A DNA stretch of 64,000 bases. Source: Planctomicrobium piriforme (GTDB lineage Bacteria > Planctomycetota > Planctomycetia > Planctomycetales > Planctomycetaceae). The notes beneath the pieces were generated by a model. The model saw only the letters and a program-made list of their open reading frames with translations. It was not told the DNA's origin and did not search any database. Positions 18,086 to 27,038 of this stretch are shown here, in pieces (the stretch's first letter is position 1; the number at the start of each line of letters is the position of its first letter). Where the stretch lies: assembly GCF_900113665.1 (NCBI RefSeq), contig NZ_FOQD01000001.1:1-64000 (forward strand), written 5' to 3'. Position numbers and translations under genes: made by a program.

Positions 18086-18112
18086 CACTGGCGGACAAGC
18101 CGCCAGTGGCAC
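18086..18112 (-). repeat. REP-like palindrome (GTGCCAC family)
   Basis: The stem CACTGGCGG/CCGCCAGTG is a perfect 9-bp pair around a 5-nt loop, followed by GCACCC and preceded by ATTCG. The flanks ATTCG and GCACCC match copy B at 10741-10770, so these belong to one family with variable stems. Confidence 0.8.
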
Positions 18113-18351
18113 CCAAGCGTGAGAGCCCGTCAGATTTTCTCGGCGAACTCTGCGATCTCGGCGTTTCAATCTTCTTGATCTTCAGCCGATTCCGCATCCG
18201 ACCCAACCCGAATTCATTGGCATTCATTGATGGGTGTCGGTTAGACTGACAGGGCTTCTGGTCAATCCAGTCGCTGGCGGTGCAGGCATTTGACGGTCAT
18301 TGGGACCGCCAAATACCCATTGCTGACAGATCCAGCCAAGGCGCCACGATC

Positions 18352-19728
18352 ATGCTGTCTCTTTCCGGCCGCGGACAAGCACAAACCTGTAATGGTCTCA
18401 CCCGACGCGACTTCATGCAGGTGGGGGCGCTCGGCGCGATCGGCCTCGGGCTGCCGCAATACCTCGCCGCGAAAGAAGCGGGCAAAGTGAAGCCCGGTTA
18501 CGAAGACCGTGCCTGCATCATGATCTTCAATCTGGGCGCACCCAGCCATATCGACCTGTTCGATATGAAGCCCAATGCCGCCGCCGAAGTGCGCGGGCCG
18601 TTCAATCCGATCGACACTGTCGTACCGGGCTTGCAGTTGAGCGAAGTGCTGCCGTGTCATGCGAAGATCGCCGACAAGTTTTCGCTCGTTCGCTCGTGTC
18701 ATCATACCGGCGCTGCGGTGCATGACGCCGGCTGGCAGATGATGCAGACCGGTCGGCAATTCACCGGCGGGGTCAACACACCGCATGCAGGAGCAGTGGT
18801 CAGCTATCTGCGGGGTCGCAAAACGGACCTCCCGCCGTTTGTCGTCCTGCCGGAACTGATGGGCAGGGGAGGGGGAAATCTTCCTAACGGTCAGGCCGGC
18901 GGCTTCCTCGGTAAGGCGCACGATCCGTTCTCGCTCAACGCCGATCCTTCGCAGCCCAACTTCAAGGTGCCCGACCTGTTGCCGCCGCCGGAGATTGGCG
19001 AAGCACGGCTTGAGCGGCGTCGCAAGATGCGCGACGTCGTCGACGGCGTCGTCTCCAGCTTCGAATCTTCCGAGTCGGCTCAGATGCTCAATAGCAACTT
19101 CGAAGCCGCCTTCCGCATGATGACCAGTCCGCAGGCACGCAATGCGTTCGACCTCACCCAGGAATCGACCGCGATGCGCGAACGCTACGGCATGAACCGT
19201 TTCGGACAGTGCTGCCTGCTCGCCCGGCGATTGATCGAAGCCGGAGTGCGGTTCGTCACCGTCAACACCTTCCTCACCGTTTTCAATGAAGTGACGTGGG
19301 ACATCCACGGCTCGAAACCGTTCACCTCGATCGAGGGCATGAAGGACATTGTCTGCCCGATGTACGATAAAGCCTACGCAGCACTGATTGAAGACCTTTC
19401 AGAGCGGGGGCTGCTCGGCAAGACGATGGTCTGCAACATCGCCGAGTTCGGCCGCACGCCGCGCGTGAATCCGGCAGGGGGCCGCGACCACTGGCCGCAG
19501 TGTTACACCGTTTACTTCGCGGGGGGAGGAGTGCAGGGGGGCCGCGTCGTGGGCGCGAGCGACCCGATTGGCGGCGTGCCGGCTGATCGGCCTGTCGGAC
19601 CAGGGGAGATCGTCGCCACGATTTTCCACAGCATGGGCCTGAACCTCGAAACGCACCTGCCAGGCCCCGCCGGCCGCCCATTCCCGATCGTCGACTTCGG
19701 CAAAAAAGAAATCCACGAACTGTTTTAA
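18352..19728 (+). CDS. Tat-exported DUF1501 protein
   Basis: About 458 residues. The N-terminus carries the twin-arginine motif TRRDFMQVGALGAIGLGL, so it is probably exported folded through Tat. The rest shows the DUF1501 pattern (sulfatase/alkaline phosphatase superfamily): IMIFNLGAPSHIDLFDMKP, SCHHTGAAVHDAGWQMMQTG, FDLTQE, RYGMNRFGQCCLLARRLIEA, VCNIAEFGRTPRVNPAGGRD HWP and a closing GRPFPIVD. In planctomycetes these proteins usually pair with a DUF1549/DUF1553 cytochrome; no such partner is adjacent here, which makes it an orphan copy. ATG 18352 is chosen because it puts the Tat motif near residue 18; an earlier CTG/ATG region gives an unlikely leader. Biochemical role unknown. Confidence 0.88.
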   Translation: MLSLSGRGQAQTCNGLTRRDFMQVGALGAIGLGLPQYLAAKEAGKVKPGYEDRACIMIFNLGAPSHIDLFDMKPNAAAEVRGPFNPIDTVVPGLQLSEVLPCHAKIADKFSLVRSCHHTGAAVHDAGWQMMQTGRQFTGGVNTPHAGAVVSYLRGRKTDLPPFVVLPELMGRGGGNLPNGQAGGFLGKAHDPFSLNADPSQPNFKVPDLLPPPEIGEARLERRRKMRDVVDGVVSSFESSESAQMLNSNFEAAFRMMTSPQARNAFDLTQESTAMRERYGMNRFGQCCLLARRLIEAGVRFVTVNTFLTVFNEVTWDIHGSKPFTSIEGMKDIVCPMYDKAYAALIEDLSERGLLGKTMVCNIAEFGRTPRVNPAGGRDHWPQCYTVYFAGGGVQGGRVVGASDPIGGVPADRPVGPGEIVATIFHSMGLNLETHLPGPAGRPFPIVDFGKKEIHELF

Positions 19729-19762
19729 AGAGCAGTTTGCGCCGGCTCGGCAGCGGCAGCTC

Positions 19763-19795
19763 CTTCAACCCTAAACCTTCAACCTTCGACCTCTC
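19763..19795 (+). repeat. Heptameric quasi-repeat (CAACCTT type), single arm
   Basis: Units CAACCCT, AAACCTT, CAACCTT and CGACCTC follow each other with a period of 7 nt just after the DUF1501 gene. No complementary arm is seen nearby. Confidence 0.75.
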
Positions 19796-19918
19796 TTCCC
19801 CAACTCTTCTTCAATTCGCTCCCCCCGTCGTCTAGACTGCAGGGAAGGGCCGTTGCGGCTCTTCACATCTGTTGGAAAACACCCATCGCGGGCGGCTGGC
19901 AAACCCGAAGGCGGAATC

Positions 19919-21376
19919 GTGGCGGACGCAGAGACAATCGACGATTACGAACTCGTGAACTGCATCGCGACCGGGAACGCGACCCAGATCTGGGAGGTCA
20001 AAAAGGCCGGCAACACGCAGCCCCTGGCCATGAAGATTCTGCTCCCCGAGGCCTTCAAAGACCCCGAGCAGAAAGCAGCGCTCAAGCACGAGGCGAATGT
20101 CGCCCGTTCGCTCGACCATCCCAACATCATTCGCGTCCTCGAAACGAAGTTCTCGAAGAAGCACGGCTACTTCGTGATGGAGTACTTTCGCGGCGGCAAC
20201 CTGAAGGGCCTCGTCCGCAACGACCACGCGCAAGTCCAGGCCAAGGCCAAACGCATTGTGGAATGCATGGCTCAGGCGCTGGGCCACATGCACGATAAGA
20301 AATGGATTCACAAGGACGTGAAGCCCGATAACGTGATGGTCACCAAGGGGGGAGAAGTCCGCCTGATCGACTTTTCGCTTGCCGGACGGGCAGGCAATGT
20401 GGTCGCCCATGTGCTGACCAAGAAAAGCAAAATCGTCATTCAGGGCACCCGCACCTATCTGGCTCCAGAACTGATTCGCCGCGAAGTGACGACGCATTCG
20501 GTGGATATCTACAGCCTGGGCGTGCTGTTCTTCGAATTGCTCGTCGGGCATCCGCCGTTCCGACATGGCAATCCCAACGAACTGCTCATCATGCATGTGC
20601 GGGACACCCCTCCCCCGCCCTCGATGCTCGACAGCAACATCACGCCTGAAGCGGACAAAATCGTGCTGAAGATGCTGTCCAAGTATCCCAAGCTGCGACA
20701 GGCGAACATGCAGGAAGTCTATTCCGAACTTCGCAATCTGACGCTCTTCAAGGAAGACCCGATCGAACATACGCGGGCGAAGGCGGAGAAGTTCGCGAAG
20801 TCGGATGCCCAGGCTCAGAACGACCGGCTCGACAGCCGGCGCGATGCCGAACGCGCCGCTTCTGGCGAAGTGCGTCCGGCCCCGAGACCCAAGGTGAAAC
20901 CGAAGCTCATCCTGCCTGACGACAAGCCGGCCCCCAAGGCTCCTGCGGCCGTCGCACCGCCTCAACCTGCGCCGCAGCCGGTTCCTCAGCCGATGATGCC
21001 GCAACCGCAATACGGCTACCCCGGCATGCCGATGCCTGGGTATCCCATGCAGCCGGGCATGCCGATGGCGGGCTATCCGATGCAGCCCGGGATGCCGCAG
21101 ATGCCATTTCCAGGCGGCTACCCCGGCATGATGCCAGGCATGCAAATGCCGGGGATGCCTGGCCCGGGAATGCCCATGCCAGGGACGCCCGGCCAGACGT
21201 ATCAGCCCGGCGCCGGTCCGGTTCCCGGCGGCCCCGTTGCGGCCCCGCAACCGACCGCTCCGCGTCCCGCCGCCCCGTTGCCAGTCGCTCCGAAACCGAC
21301 GGTCGTCCCTCCCAAGGCGGCCCCGGCGAAGGAAGAGGCTCCGCTCGCTTCGATCGACGACTTCGATATCGAGTAG
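19919..21376 (+). CDS. Serine/threonine protein kinase with Pro/Gly/Met-rich tail
   Basis: About 485 residues. The kinase domain spans residues about 8-270: ATP-anchoring Lys in PLAMKIL (near 38), catalytic loop IHKDVKPDNV (near 130), LIDFSLAGRAG in place of DFG (near 150) and the TYLAPELI segment. HRD is thus HKD and DFG is DFS, but Lys, Asp and Asn of the active site remain, so activity is plausible. No transmembrane helix follows the domain, unlike many PknB-type kinases. From about residue 357 to 437 there is a low-complexity stretch of GYPGMPMP and GMPMPG units, then an Ala/Pro linker ending with an acidic SIDDFDIE. The GTG at 19919 is preferred; the TTG at 19853 adds a basic, unconserved leader. 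A FHA protein with the same type of tail is encoded at 37173-38192. Confidence 0.88.
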   Translation: MADAETIDDYELVNCIATGNATQIWEVKKAGNTQPLAMKILLPEAFKDPEQKAALKHEANVARSLDHPNIIRVLETKFSKKHGYFVMEYFRGGNLKGLVRNDHAQVQAKAKRIVECMAQALGHMHDKKWIHKDVKPDNVMVTKGGEVRLIDFSLAGRAGNVVAHVLTKKSKIVIQGTRTYLAPELIRREVTTHSVDIYSLGVLFFELLVGHPPFRHGNPNELLIMHVRDTPPPPSMLDSNITPEADKIVLKMLSKYPKLRQANMQEVYSELRNLTLFKEDPIEHTRAKAEKFAKSDAQAQNDRLDSRRDAERAASGEVRPAPRPKVKPKLILPDDKPAPKAPAAVAPPQPAPQPVPQPMMPQPQYGYPGMPMPGYPMQPGMPMAGYPMQPGMPQMPFPGGYPGMMPGMQMPGMPGPGMPMPGTPGQTYQPGAGPVPGGPVAAPQPTAPRPAAPLPVAPKPTVVPPKAAPAKEEAPLASIDDFDIE

Positions 21377-21541
21377 CCGGCGATGGCTTCCCCGTAAGTT
21401 TCTTCGGCTCGGAAATCCGCCGCCGGGCAGGGGAGGTCTTTGCGCCACCGCCGGGGGATACTAAAGTTTCCCCTCAGGCCGCGCCGCCGGATGCGGAGCC
21501 CGCGACCGAAATCTCATTGTTGCTGAAGGTGCTGAAGTTTT

Positions 21542-22510
21542 ATGTCTGCTCCCACTCCGCTCTCGTTCGAACGGCCGATCTTCGATCTCGAAAAGCAACT
21601 GGAAGCGCTCGAGGCGCAGCCCAGTCCCACTGCCGCGACGAAAGAATCGATCCGCACCATGCGGACCGAATTGACCAAGCTCCGTCGCGAAATCTACGAA
21701 CAGCTTGGCCCGTGGGAAATCGTGCAGGTGGCCCGTCACGAATCGCGGCCGCAGTCGCTCGATTACATCGAACTGGTCTTCGATGAATTCGTCGAACTGC
21801 ACGGCGACAAGGCCTTCGGCGACGACCGCGCCATTCTCACCGGCTTCGCGAAACTCGACGATCGCAAAGTGATGCTCATCGCGCAGCAGAAGGGGCGTAA
21901 TCTCGACGAGCGGCAGGAACACAATTACGGCATGGCCCATCCCGAAGGTTATCGCAAAGCGATGGCCAAGATGCAGACCGCCGCCAAGTACAACATTCCG
22001 ATCATCTGTCTCATCGACACCGCTGGGGCGTATCCGGGCATCCAGGCTGAAGAGCGCGGGCAGGCGTACCAGATCGCGCTCAACCTTCGCGAGATGAGCC
22101 GCGTCAACGTCCCCATCGTGTGCGTCGTGATCGGAGAAGGGGGGAGCGGCGGGGCGCTCGGAATCGGGATCGGCGATCACGTCGCGATCTTGCGTTTCGC
22201 CTATTACTCGGTCATCAGCCCCGAAGGCTGCGCGAGCATTTTGTGGAAGCACGCCAAGCACGCCGACAAGGCCGCCAACGCGCTGCGGTTCACCTCGGCC
22301 GATCTGCTCCGGTTTGGAATCGTCGACGAAGTCATCGACGAGCCGCTGGGGGGCGCGCACCGCGACCACCGCCGCATGGCGACGCTTCTCAAAGCGTCGC
22401 TGAACGAAGCCCTGCGGAAGCTGTCCGAAATCCCCGCCGACCAGTTGCTCGACCGCCGCTACGAGAAGTTCCGCAGGATCGGTCAGTTCGAAGAATCGGC
22501 TGCGTCGTAA
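21542..22510 (+). CDS. accA: Acetyl-CoA carboxylase carboxyltransferase subunit alpha
   Basis: The 322-residue product has the usual AccA length. The enzyme transfers CO2 from carboxybiotin to acetyl-CoA in the first step of fatty acid synthesis, as an A2D2 complex with AccD. Diagnostic segments are an N-terminal coiled-coil-like region (LEKQLEALE, RTMRTELTKLRREIYEQL), FVELHGDKAFGDDRAI, MAHPEGYRKAMAKMQ, CLIDTAGAYPGIQAEERGQA, VIGEGGSGGALGIGIGDHV and SPEGCASILWKHA. accD is not in the window. Start ATG 21542 is the only one that gives the family N-terminus. Confidence 0.96.
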   Translation: MSAPTPLSFERPIFDLEKQLEALEAQPSPTAATKESIRTMRTELTKLRREIYEQLGPWEIVQVARHESRPQSLDYIELVFDEFVELHGDKAFGDDRAILTGFAKLDDRKVMLIAQQKGRNLDERQEHNYGMAHPEGYRKAMAKMQTAAKYNIPIICLIDTAGAYPGIQAEERGQAYQIALNLREMSRVNVPIVCVVIGEGGSGGALGIGIGDHVAILRFAYYSVISPEGCASILWKHAKHADKAANALRFTSADLLRFGIVDEVIDEPLGGAHRDHRRMATLLKASLNEALRKLSEIPADQLLDRRYEKFRRIGQFEESAAS

Positions 22511-22626
22511 GAGGGGTCAGGAGTCAGGGGCGAGGGGCCAGGGACACACGGAAGTCCTTTCAACGCTCAACCCTCATCGCTCAACGATCCCCTCAATGAC
22601 AAATGACCATTGACCAATGACAAATC
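22511..22626. repeat. Three successive heptameric quasi-repeats
   Basis: Directly after the accA stop lie AGGGGTC, AGGAGTC, AGGGGCG, AGGGGCC (22511-22545). Next come CAACGCT, CAACCCT, CATCGCT, CAACGAT (22560-22588), then ATGACAA, ATGACCA, TTGACCA, ATGACAA (22595-22626). All have a 7-nt period but different unit sequences. The last resembles the TGACAAA-type STRR of cyanobacteria. Confidence 0.85.
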
Positions 22627-22736
22627 CTTCCCGCTCCCGGCCGGATTCGATCTCCCACCCAACACGATCGGCTTCGCGGGGCTGACGCCCGCATTTCGCT
22701 CCCCGGCTGAGACTCAGAATCGGCTCGTCACTCCCA

Positions 22737-22958
22737 TCAGGGGAGGGGCTGTCCGTCCGTCGGCACATGCCGTTCCGTGATGACAGGTCCGACTTCCCGG
22801 CGATTCCAGATCGTCCCGTTGATCGACCAGGTCAGGTCGCAACCATGGTTGTCGCGGACCGCACAGCGGACGAATTGATCGTCCTTCAACGCCGCATCTG
22901 TCTTCGGATCGACACCCGCGGCGACCGTCTCTTGATCGCCATCGACGCACCGCGTCAC
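22737..22958 (-). CDS. Possible small gene or remnant of a lipoprotein gene
   Basis: A 73-residue frame from GTG 22958, with a hydrophilic composition and a sensible run RDNHGCDLTWSINGTIWNRR. The same frame stays open upstream to 23067 and there reads like a cysteine-rich hydrophobic leader (GCGSTGLAGAGFLFTW), similar to a lipoprotein or membrane anchor. No ATG, GTG or TTG is available above 22958, so either an unusual start is used or the 5' end has been damaged. No family recognised. It points toward the accA repeats and away from the CvpA-like gene region. Confidence 0.35.
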   Translation of the reverse strand: MTRCVDGDQETVAAGVDPKTDAALKDDQFVRCAVRDNHGCDLTWSINGTIWNRREVGPVITERHVPTDGQPLP

Positions 22959-23298
22959 AGAACGCCAGGTGAAAAGGAAGCCGGCTCCAGCGAGCCCAGT
23001 GCTGCCACAACCGCTACACCCCTCACACCCGGACTTTCGCCATACCCGAAGTGAACATAACGGACATTATCGGACGTTGGGGTTCGGGCTGGATTGTGGA
23101 TTTCAGAACTCTGTTTGACCGGGGACTGGCTGTTGCAGCTCATAGGCGGATGGCTGCACGGCAACGCACACTGGCGGCGTGCCGGCGTCTGCTGCGCCGG
23201 GCCGAAGGTGTTCGAGTTGTGAGTGAGTCGTGGTCGTCATGCTTTGATCGTTTTCAAACTGGGTCTCGCGGTCTTGCCGACTGCGAAGCCCCCTTCCC

Positions 23299-24639
23299 TT
23301 ACAACGGGTTTCCGAATGTCGTCCCCTGGGCCTGGGCGGCGCGGAGGCGTTGCTGGACGTCCGGGCCGAGTTGTTCCACCCGCAGTCCTGCGAACTGCAA
23401 CTGGTGAATGATCCGCACTTCCACGGGATGCTCGGAAGCGGTCTGTGGATCAGGGTCGGGACGGCGGCCCTGCAGGTCGGCTTTCCAGTCGTCGAGCGCG
23501 GCAATCACCACCGCGTCCGGCACTCCGGCCGTCCGCTGGGCAATGTCCATTTCAATACTTTGGCGGATGTTCGGCAAGGAGGAATAGACTCCCGAGATCT
23601 CCCGCGCGAGAGTTGATCGCTGGGCGGCGGCGTTCGCCGGCGGCGTGACAGTCGGCGGCGACGCGGGATTCGGAGTCGTACTCGGGTAGTTCGAGGCCGG
23701 CGTCGGATTCGAAACCGGGTTTGCCGGCGTCGTGGGCTGCACAGGTGCCGATAGCGAACTCAGCTTCCAGTCCAGGTACTGTTTGAGCTGCGTCGAACCG
23801 ACCTGCACGATCTGCTGCTGCAGCGCCGCGCGTTCCTGCGGCGGCACTGACTGCATCAGCGACTGCAGACCCTGTTCGATCTGAGTTCGGGTTTGAGGGT
23901 CAGACTTCTGCAAAGCGTCGGAAACGACCCTTTGGGAGTCCGAAGTGAACAACCCTTGCAACTGCCCCCACAGCGTCTGCGGGTTCGGGATCGGAGCCGG
24001 CGTGGGAGTTGGATTCGAATTGAATGGAGACGGCGTAGGAGAGTTCAGCGGCGGGAACGGAGACGGCAATCCAAACGGAGATTCGGCCGGCTGGCCGGGA
24101 TTGTTGGAATGAGCGTGCAGATCCTGGCCGTCGCCATCGAGCAAATGGATGTATTCGGCCACGGCATTGTGCAACTTCTCCGGCATGATCGGATGCAGCC
24201 GGTCCATGATGATCGCGGTGTACCGGCCAGTGTAAGACGCTTTCAGCGCCTCGCGCGAGCTGACCGACATCGTCACCACGAAGAAAGTCAGCACTAGCGA
24301 CAGCGCGACGCCTTTCACCAGCCCCAATACCGCACCGAGATGGCGGTCGAAATCCTTGAGCTTGTTCCTCTCGATCCATTCATTGAGCATTCTGGCGATC
24401 AGAAAGCAGATGAACGTGAAGACCAGATAGGCTCCCGCCAGCACGACCCAATTGTTGAGCGGCGGTTCGAGATGCACATATGGGCCGGCCGCCTGTGAAA
24501 TGGCATTGGCGAAGACGAAGCAGAGGACAATTCCGGCCAGACTGGCGAGCTGAAACAACACCCCTTTCATGGCTCCACGAACCGTGAAGAACAGCAAGAG
24601 GGCGATTGTCAGAATGTCGTACCAGGTCAGCGAAATCAT
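23299..24639 (-). CDS. CvpA-family membrane protein with Pro/Gln-rich C-terminal region
   Basis: About 446 residues. The first 165 residues are a CvpA domain: four hydrophobic segments beginning MISLTWYDILTIALLLFFTV, followed by GAMKGVLFQLASLAGI and the family-like RHLGAVLGLVKGVALSLVLT. The remaining 280 residues are cytoplasmic or periplasmic and low complexity: repeated Pro/Thr/Asn segments (NSPTPSPFNSNPTPTPAPIP), a helical block rich in Gln (SVPPQERAALQQQIVQVGST) and a charged end. CvpA is linked to colicin V production and envelope integrity; the extra region here is unusual in length and has no recognised fold. ATG 24639 has AGGA eight bases upstream; the GTG at 24660 is less likely. Confidence 0.82.
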   Translation of the reverse strand: MISLTWYDILTIALLLFFTVRGAMKGVLFQLASLAGIVLCFVFANAISQAAGPYVHLEPPLNNWVVLAGAYLVFTFICFLIARMLNEWIERNKLKDFDRHLGAVLGLVKGVALSLVLTFFVVTMSVSSREALKASYTGRYTAIIMDRLHPIMPEKLHNAVAEYIHLLDGDGQDLHAHSNNPGQPAESPFGLPSPFPPLNSPTPSPFNSNPTPTPAPIPNPQTLWGQLQGLFTSDSQRVVSDALQKSDPQTRTQIEQGLQSLMQSVPPQERAALQQQIVQVGSTQLKQYLDWKLSSLSAPVQPTTPANPVSNPTPASNYPSTTPNPASPPTVTPPANAAAQRSTLAREISGVYSSLPNIRQSIEMDIAQRTAGVPDAVVIAALDDWKADLQGRRPDPDPQTASEHPVEVRIIHQLQFAGLRVEQLGPDVQQRLRAAQAQGTTFGNPL

Positions 24640-24777
24640 CACTCGAATCCTTTCGTACACGCCCGGTCCAATCCTGACCGATGTCGCAACAAGCCAGCAG
24701 TGTACGCCCGGCCATTCAAACGGGTAAAGGCCGATTTCGCCCCCGGCTCGCCCCTTCTGATAGGAGTGATGAAGAAG

Positions 24778-24917
24778 GAACCACGGAAGGCACTAAAGGA
24801 CACGGAATTTCAGGACCATCGTCCTGCGCCGGCTTTCATACGCGACCCCAATTGCTCTGAGTTCGATGGACAATGAGAACTCATCGACTTCCGTGAAATC
24901 CGTGCCTTCCGTGGTTC
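24778..24917. repeat. Inverted 9-10-nt quasi-repeat element (CCACGGAAGG type)
   Basis: The left arm (24778-24810) reads CCACGGAAGG, CACTAAAGGA, CACGGAATTT. The right arm (24888-24917) reads TTCCGTGAAA, TCCGTGCCT, TCCGTGGTTC. Together they could form a hairpin in the gap between the CvpA-like and glycosyltransferase-like genes. A further partial unit of the related GCAAAG type lies at 24975-25012. Confidence 0.85.
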
Positions 24918-25034
24918 TTTCTAATCCTCATTACAAGAGAAGAATTCCTCGGCCAGATGCATTGAGGGAGACTCTACTCCGCATTTTTGCGACTTGGCGG
25001 CTTTGCGTGAGACTTGCATTCAATCTGGTTGCCG

Positions 25035-26765
25035 TCAACGGCTGCCTGCTTTCCCAGCCGCTTCTCGGAGTTCCGCAATCTGCTCGGGGGTGATTTCGTA
25101 GATGTCGATCGAGCCCCCCAAGGTGGTTTCCGGCTTGAAGAAGCGGAAGTAGCCAAACTCCTGAAAATCGGTTCCGCGTGAGGTGCCGTCTCCCTGCGTC
25201 ACGACATGGGGCCGTCCCATCACATAGTTCACGCTGACGGCATACCGGCCTGGCTGCGGCTGCCACGACGGAGGAAGTTCAAACTTGATGCCCAGCAACT
25301 GCGGGGGCAGGGTTCCAAAATAGGCGAGGCTAATTGAATCGAGCTGGTGCTGGTCCATGTACTTTTTCACGAGGCCGAGATCCTGACCCCAGTCGAGATT
25401 CGAATCGAGCAGGTGATAACGGCCGCCAATCGGACCGCCTGCCAGTTCGTTGAAGTACGCCAGATGGTGCGGGTGAAAACGCAGTGACAAACCGCACACG
25501 ATCGCAATCGCGGCCAAGGTCATCCGCTGAGATCTGACGGTGGCTCTCGGCAGGCACCCGACTCCCCTGCCCGACAGCAGCATCAGCAGCGGCAACACGG
25601 GCAGGATGTATCTCACTCCCAACTGCATCGACTGCAGACTCGCGACCACAATGAGGACGGCCACCGGCAACAGCACCAGCCAGGTCTCACGCCGGCGTCG
25701 GGGTTCGCTCCTGTTCCTCAATGAGACAGAGAGCCCGAGCGCGAGCAAGACCCACAGCACCAGGGGAACTTTGTAGAGCAATCCTTTCACATAGTAGGTG
25801 CGAAATCCGGTAAGACTCCATTGTCCATCGAGAAACGCCGGATGCGGACTCTCCATGACCGACTGTTGTTCATCGAGACCCAGCAGGTAGTCGGCCGGAA
25901 GCGGGACCGGAAGCACGGGAATGAAACTCAACAACTGTCGAATCGTTTCGAACGAGGTCGAACGGAACTTGTACTGCTGCAGCGGAATTCCGATTCCATG
26001 AAAGGCGTAGCTGCTCCACAACACAAGAAAGCTGCCGAGTACAACCGCCAAAAACTGTCCCAGCACGCGGCGACGATTCACTTCTCGTCGCAGCCACTTG
26101 CAGCCCAGCTGCACAACGGCAATCGCAATCACCAGCGGCGCCAGCAGAATCGCGGTGAACTTCATCCCCTGTGCGAGGCCCAGACAGAGCGCCAGCACAG
26201 CCGCGTCTTGCCATCTCAATTTTTCACACCAGCGAAACATCGCCCACAAGGTGGCGATGAACGCAAACGTCAGGCCCGAGTCGGGCGTCACGATGCTCGC
26301 CTGCGCTACGATGTTGGGGCAGGTCACATATAGCAGCAATGTCACCAGCGCTGCCCGATCGCCGAACCATTGCCGCGCCCAGCAGCAGAGCAGCACGCCT
26401 GTGGCGACTGACCACAGCGATTGAAAGCAGCGGCCCCAGAAGAACCAGCGAGCAAAGTCCTGGGGATGATCTTCGACGAATTGCCGACCGACGCCGGGGC
26501 CGGTGGCGTCGCGGTTCACCTCGACCCCCGCAATAACAAGCGGAATGGCCGCCCACATGCGAGTGAGAGGGGGATTCAGGCGTTCGACGTCAAACCGGCC
26601 CTCGCGCAGGTTCCTTACCCCGACGGGCAGATGCCAGATCTCGTCGTGCGTGACGGTCGCGGTCGCCGCCATGTGCAGGCAGATGAGCCAATGCGCCAGC
26701 AGCAGCCCGCCGGCCAGCACGAAGAACCAGGCCGGCGTCCCACGGGCAGTTGGTGCCGTTGCCAA
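25035..26765 (-). CDS. Membrane glycosyltransferase-like protein (GT39/ArnT-like)
   Basis: About 576 residues with roughly ten hydrophobic segments. The first lumenal loop after helix 1 has an acidic THDEIWHLPVG, which matches the DE/DDE position of PMT and ArnT-type enzymes that use polyprenyl-phosphate sugars. Further signs are RLNPPLTRMWAAIPLV, GDRAALVTLLLYVTCPNIVAQ, ALCLGLAQGMKFTAILL and a C-terminal periplasmic domain (YRFFKPETTLGGSIDIYEI). The donor and acceptor are unknown. The start is uncertain: TTG 26765 has GGGAG seven bases before it and is used here; GTG at 26846 would add 27 residues of charged leader. The adjacent divergent gene at 27039 is of the same broad class. Confidence 0.78.
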   Translation of the reverse strand: MATAPTARGTPAWFFVLAGGLLLAHWLICLHMAATATVTHDEIWHLPVGVRNLREGRFDVERLNPPLTRMWAAIPLVIAGVEVNRDATGPGVGRQFVEDHPQDFARWFFWGRCFQSLWSVATGVLLCCWARQWFGDRAALVTLLLYVTCPNIVAQASIVTPDSGLTFAFIATLWAMFRWCEKLRWQDAAVLALCLGLAQGMKFTAILLAPLVIAIAVVQLGCKWLRREVNRRRVLGQFLAVVLGSFLVLWSSYAFHGIGIPLQQYKFRSTSFETIRQLLSFIPVLPVPLPADYLLGLDEQQSVMESPHPAFLDGQWSLTGFRTYYVKGLLYKVPLVLWVLLALGLSVSLRNRSEPRRRRETWLVLLPVAVLIVVASLQSMQLGVRYILPVLPLLMLLSGRGVGCLPRATVRSQRMTLAAIAIVCGLSLRFHPHHLAYFNELAGGPIGGRYHLLDSNLDWGQDLGLVKKYMDQHQLDSISLAYFGTLPPQLLGIKFELPPSWQPQPGRYAVSVNYVMGRPHVVTQGDGTSRGTDFQEFGYFRFFKPETTLGGSIDIYEITPEQIAELREAAGKAGSR

Positions 26766-26923
26766 AAGAACACTCCCACGGTGATGATCGCACGATGAAT
26801 TGCCCCGGATGCAGGCCGCCGATTCATGGCGCACCGCAACCCGCACTTGTAATCGTCCGCAGCAACCGATTCAATCCCGGGCGGCACCGCAGCGTCTTCA
26901 AGCCTGAGTCGAATGGAAATTCA

Positions 26924-26953
26924 GCCACAGATGAACTCAGATGGACACAGATC
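26924..26953 (+). repeat. 10-nt quasi-repeat (CCACAGATGA type), single arm
   Basis: CCACAGATGA, ACTCAGATGG and ACACAGATCG follow each other with a period of 10 between the two divergent glycosyltransferase-like genes. A clear complementary arm was not found. Confidence 0.75.
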
Positions 26954-27038
26954 GCCTTCACTTTCAGCGTCTCCCGGTGATCTCCGTTTCAATTAAACTT
27001 TCACTTCTACCTGACCGTCGCTATTGCTGAAGAATTCC

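Noticed and set aside
19832..21448. A 538-residue frame antisense to the Ser/Thr kinase, with His/Arg-rich runs
   Set aside because: The runs are the complement of the kinase's Gly-Met-Pro-rich tail. No domain can be recognised.
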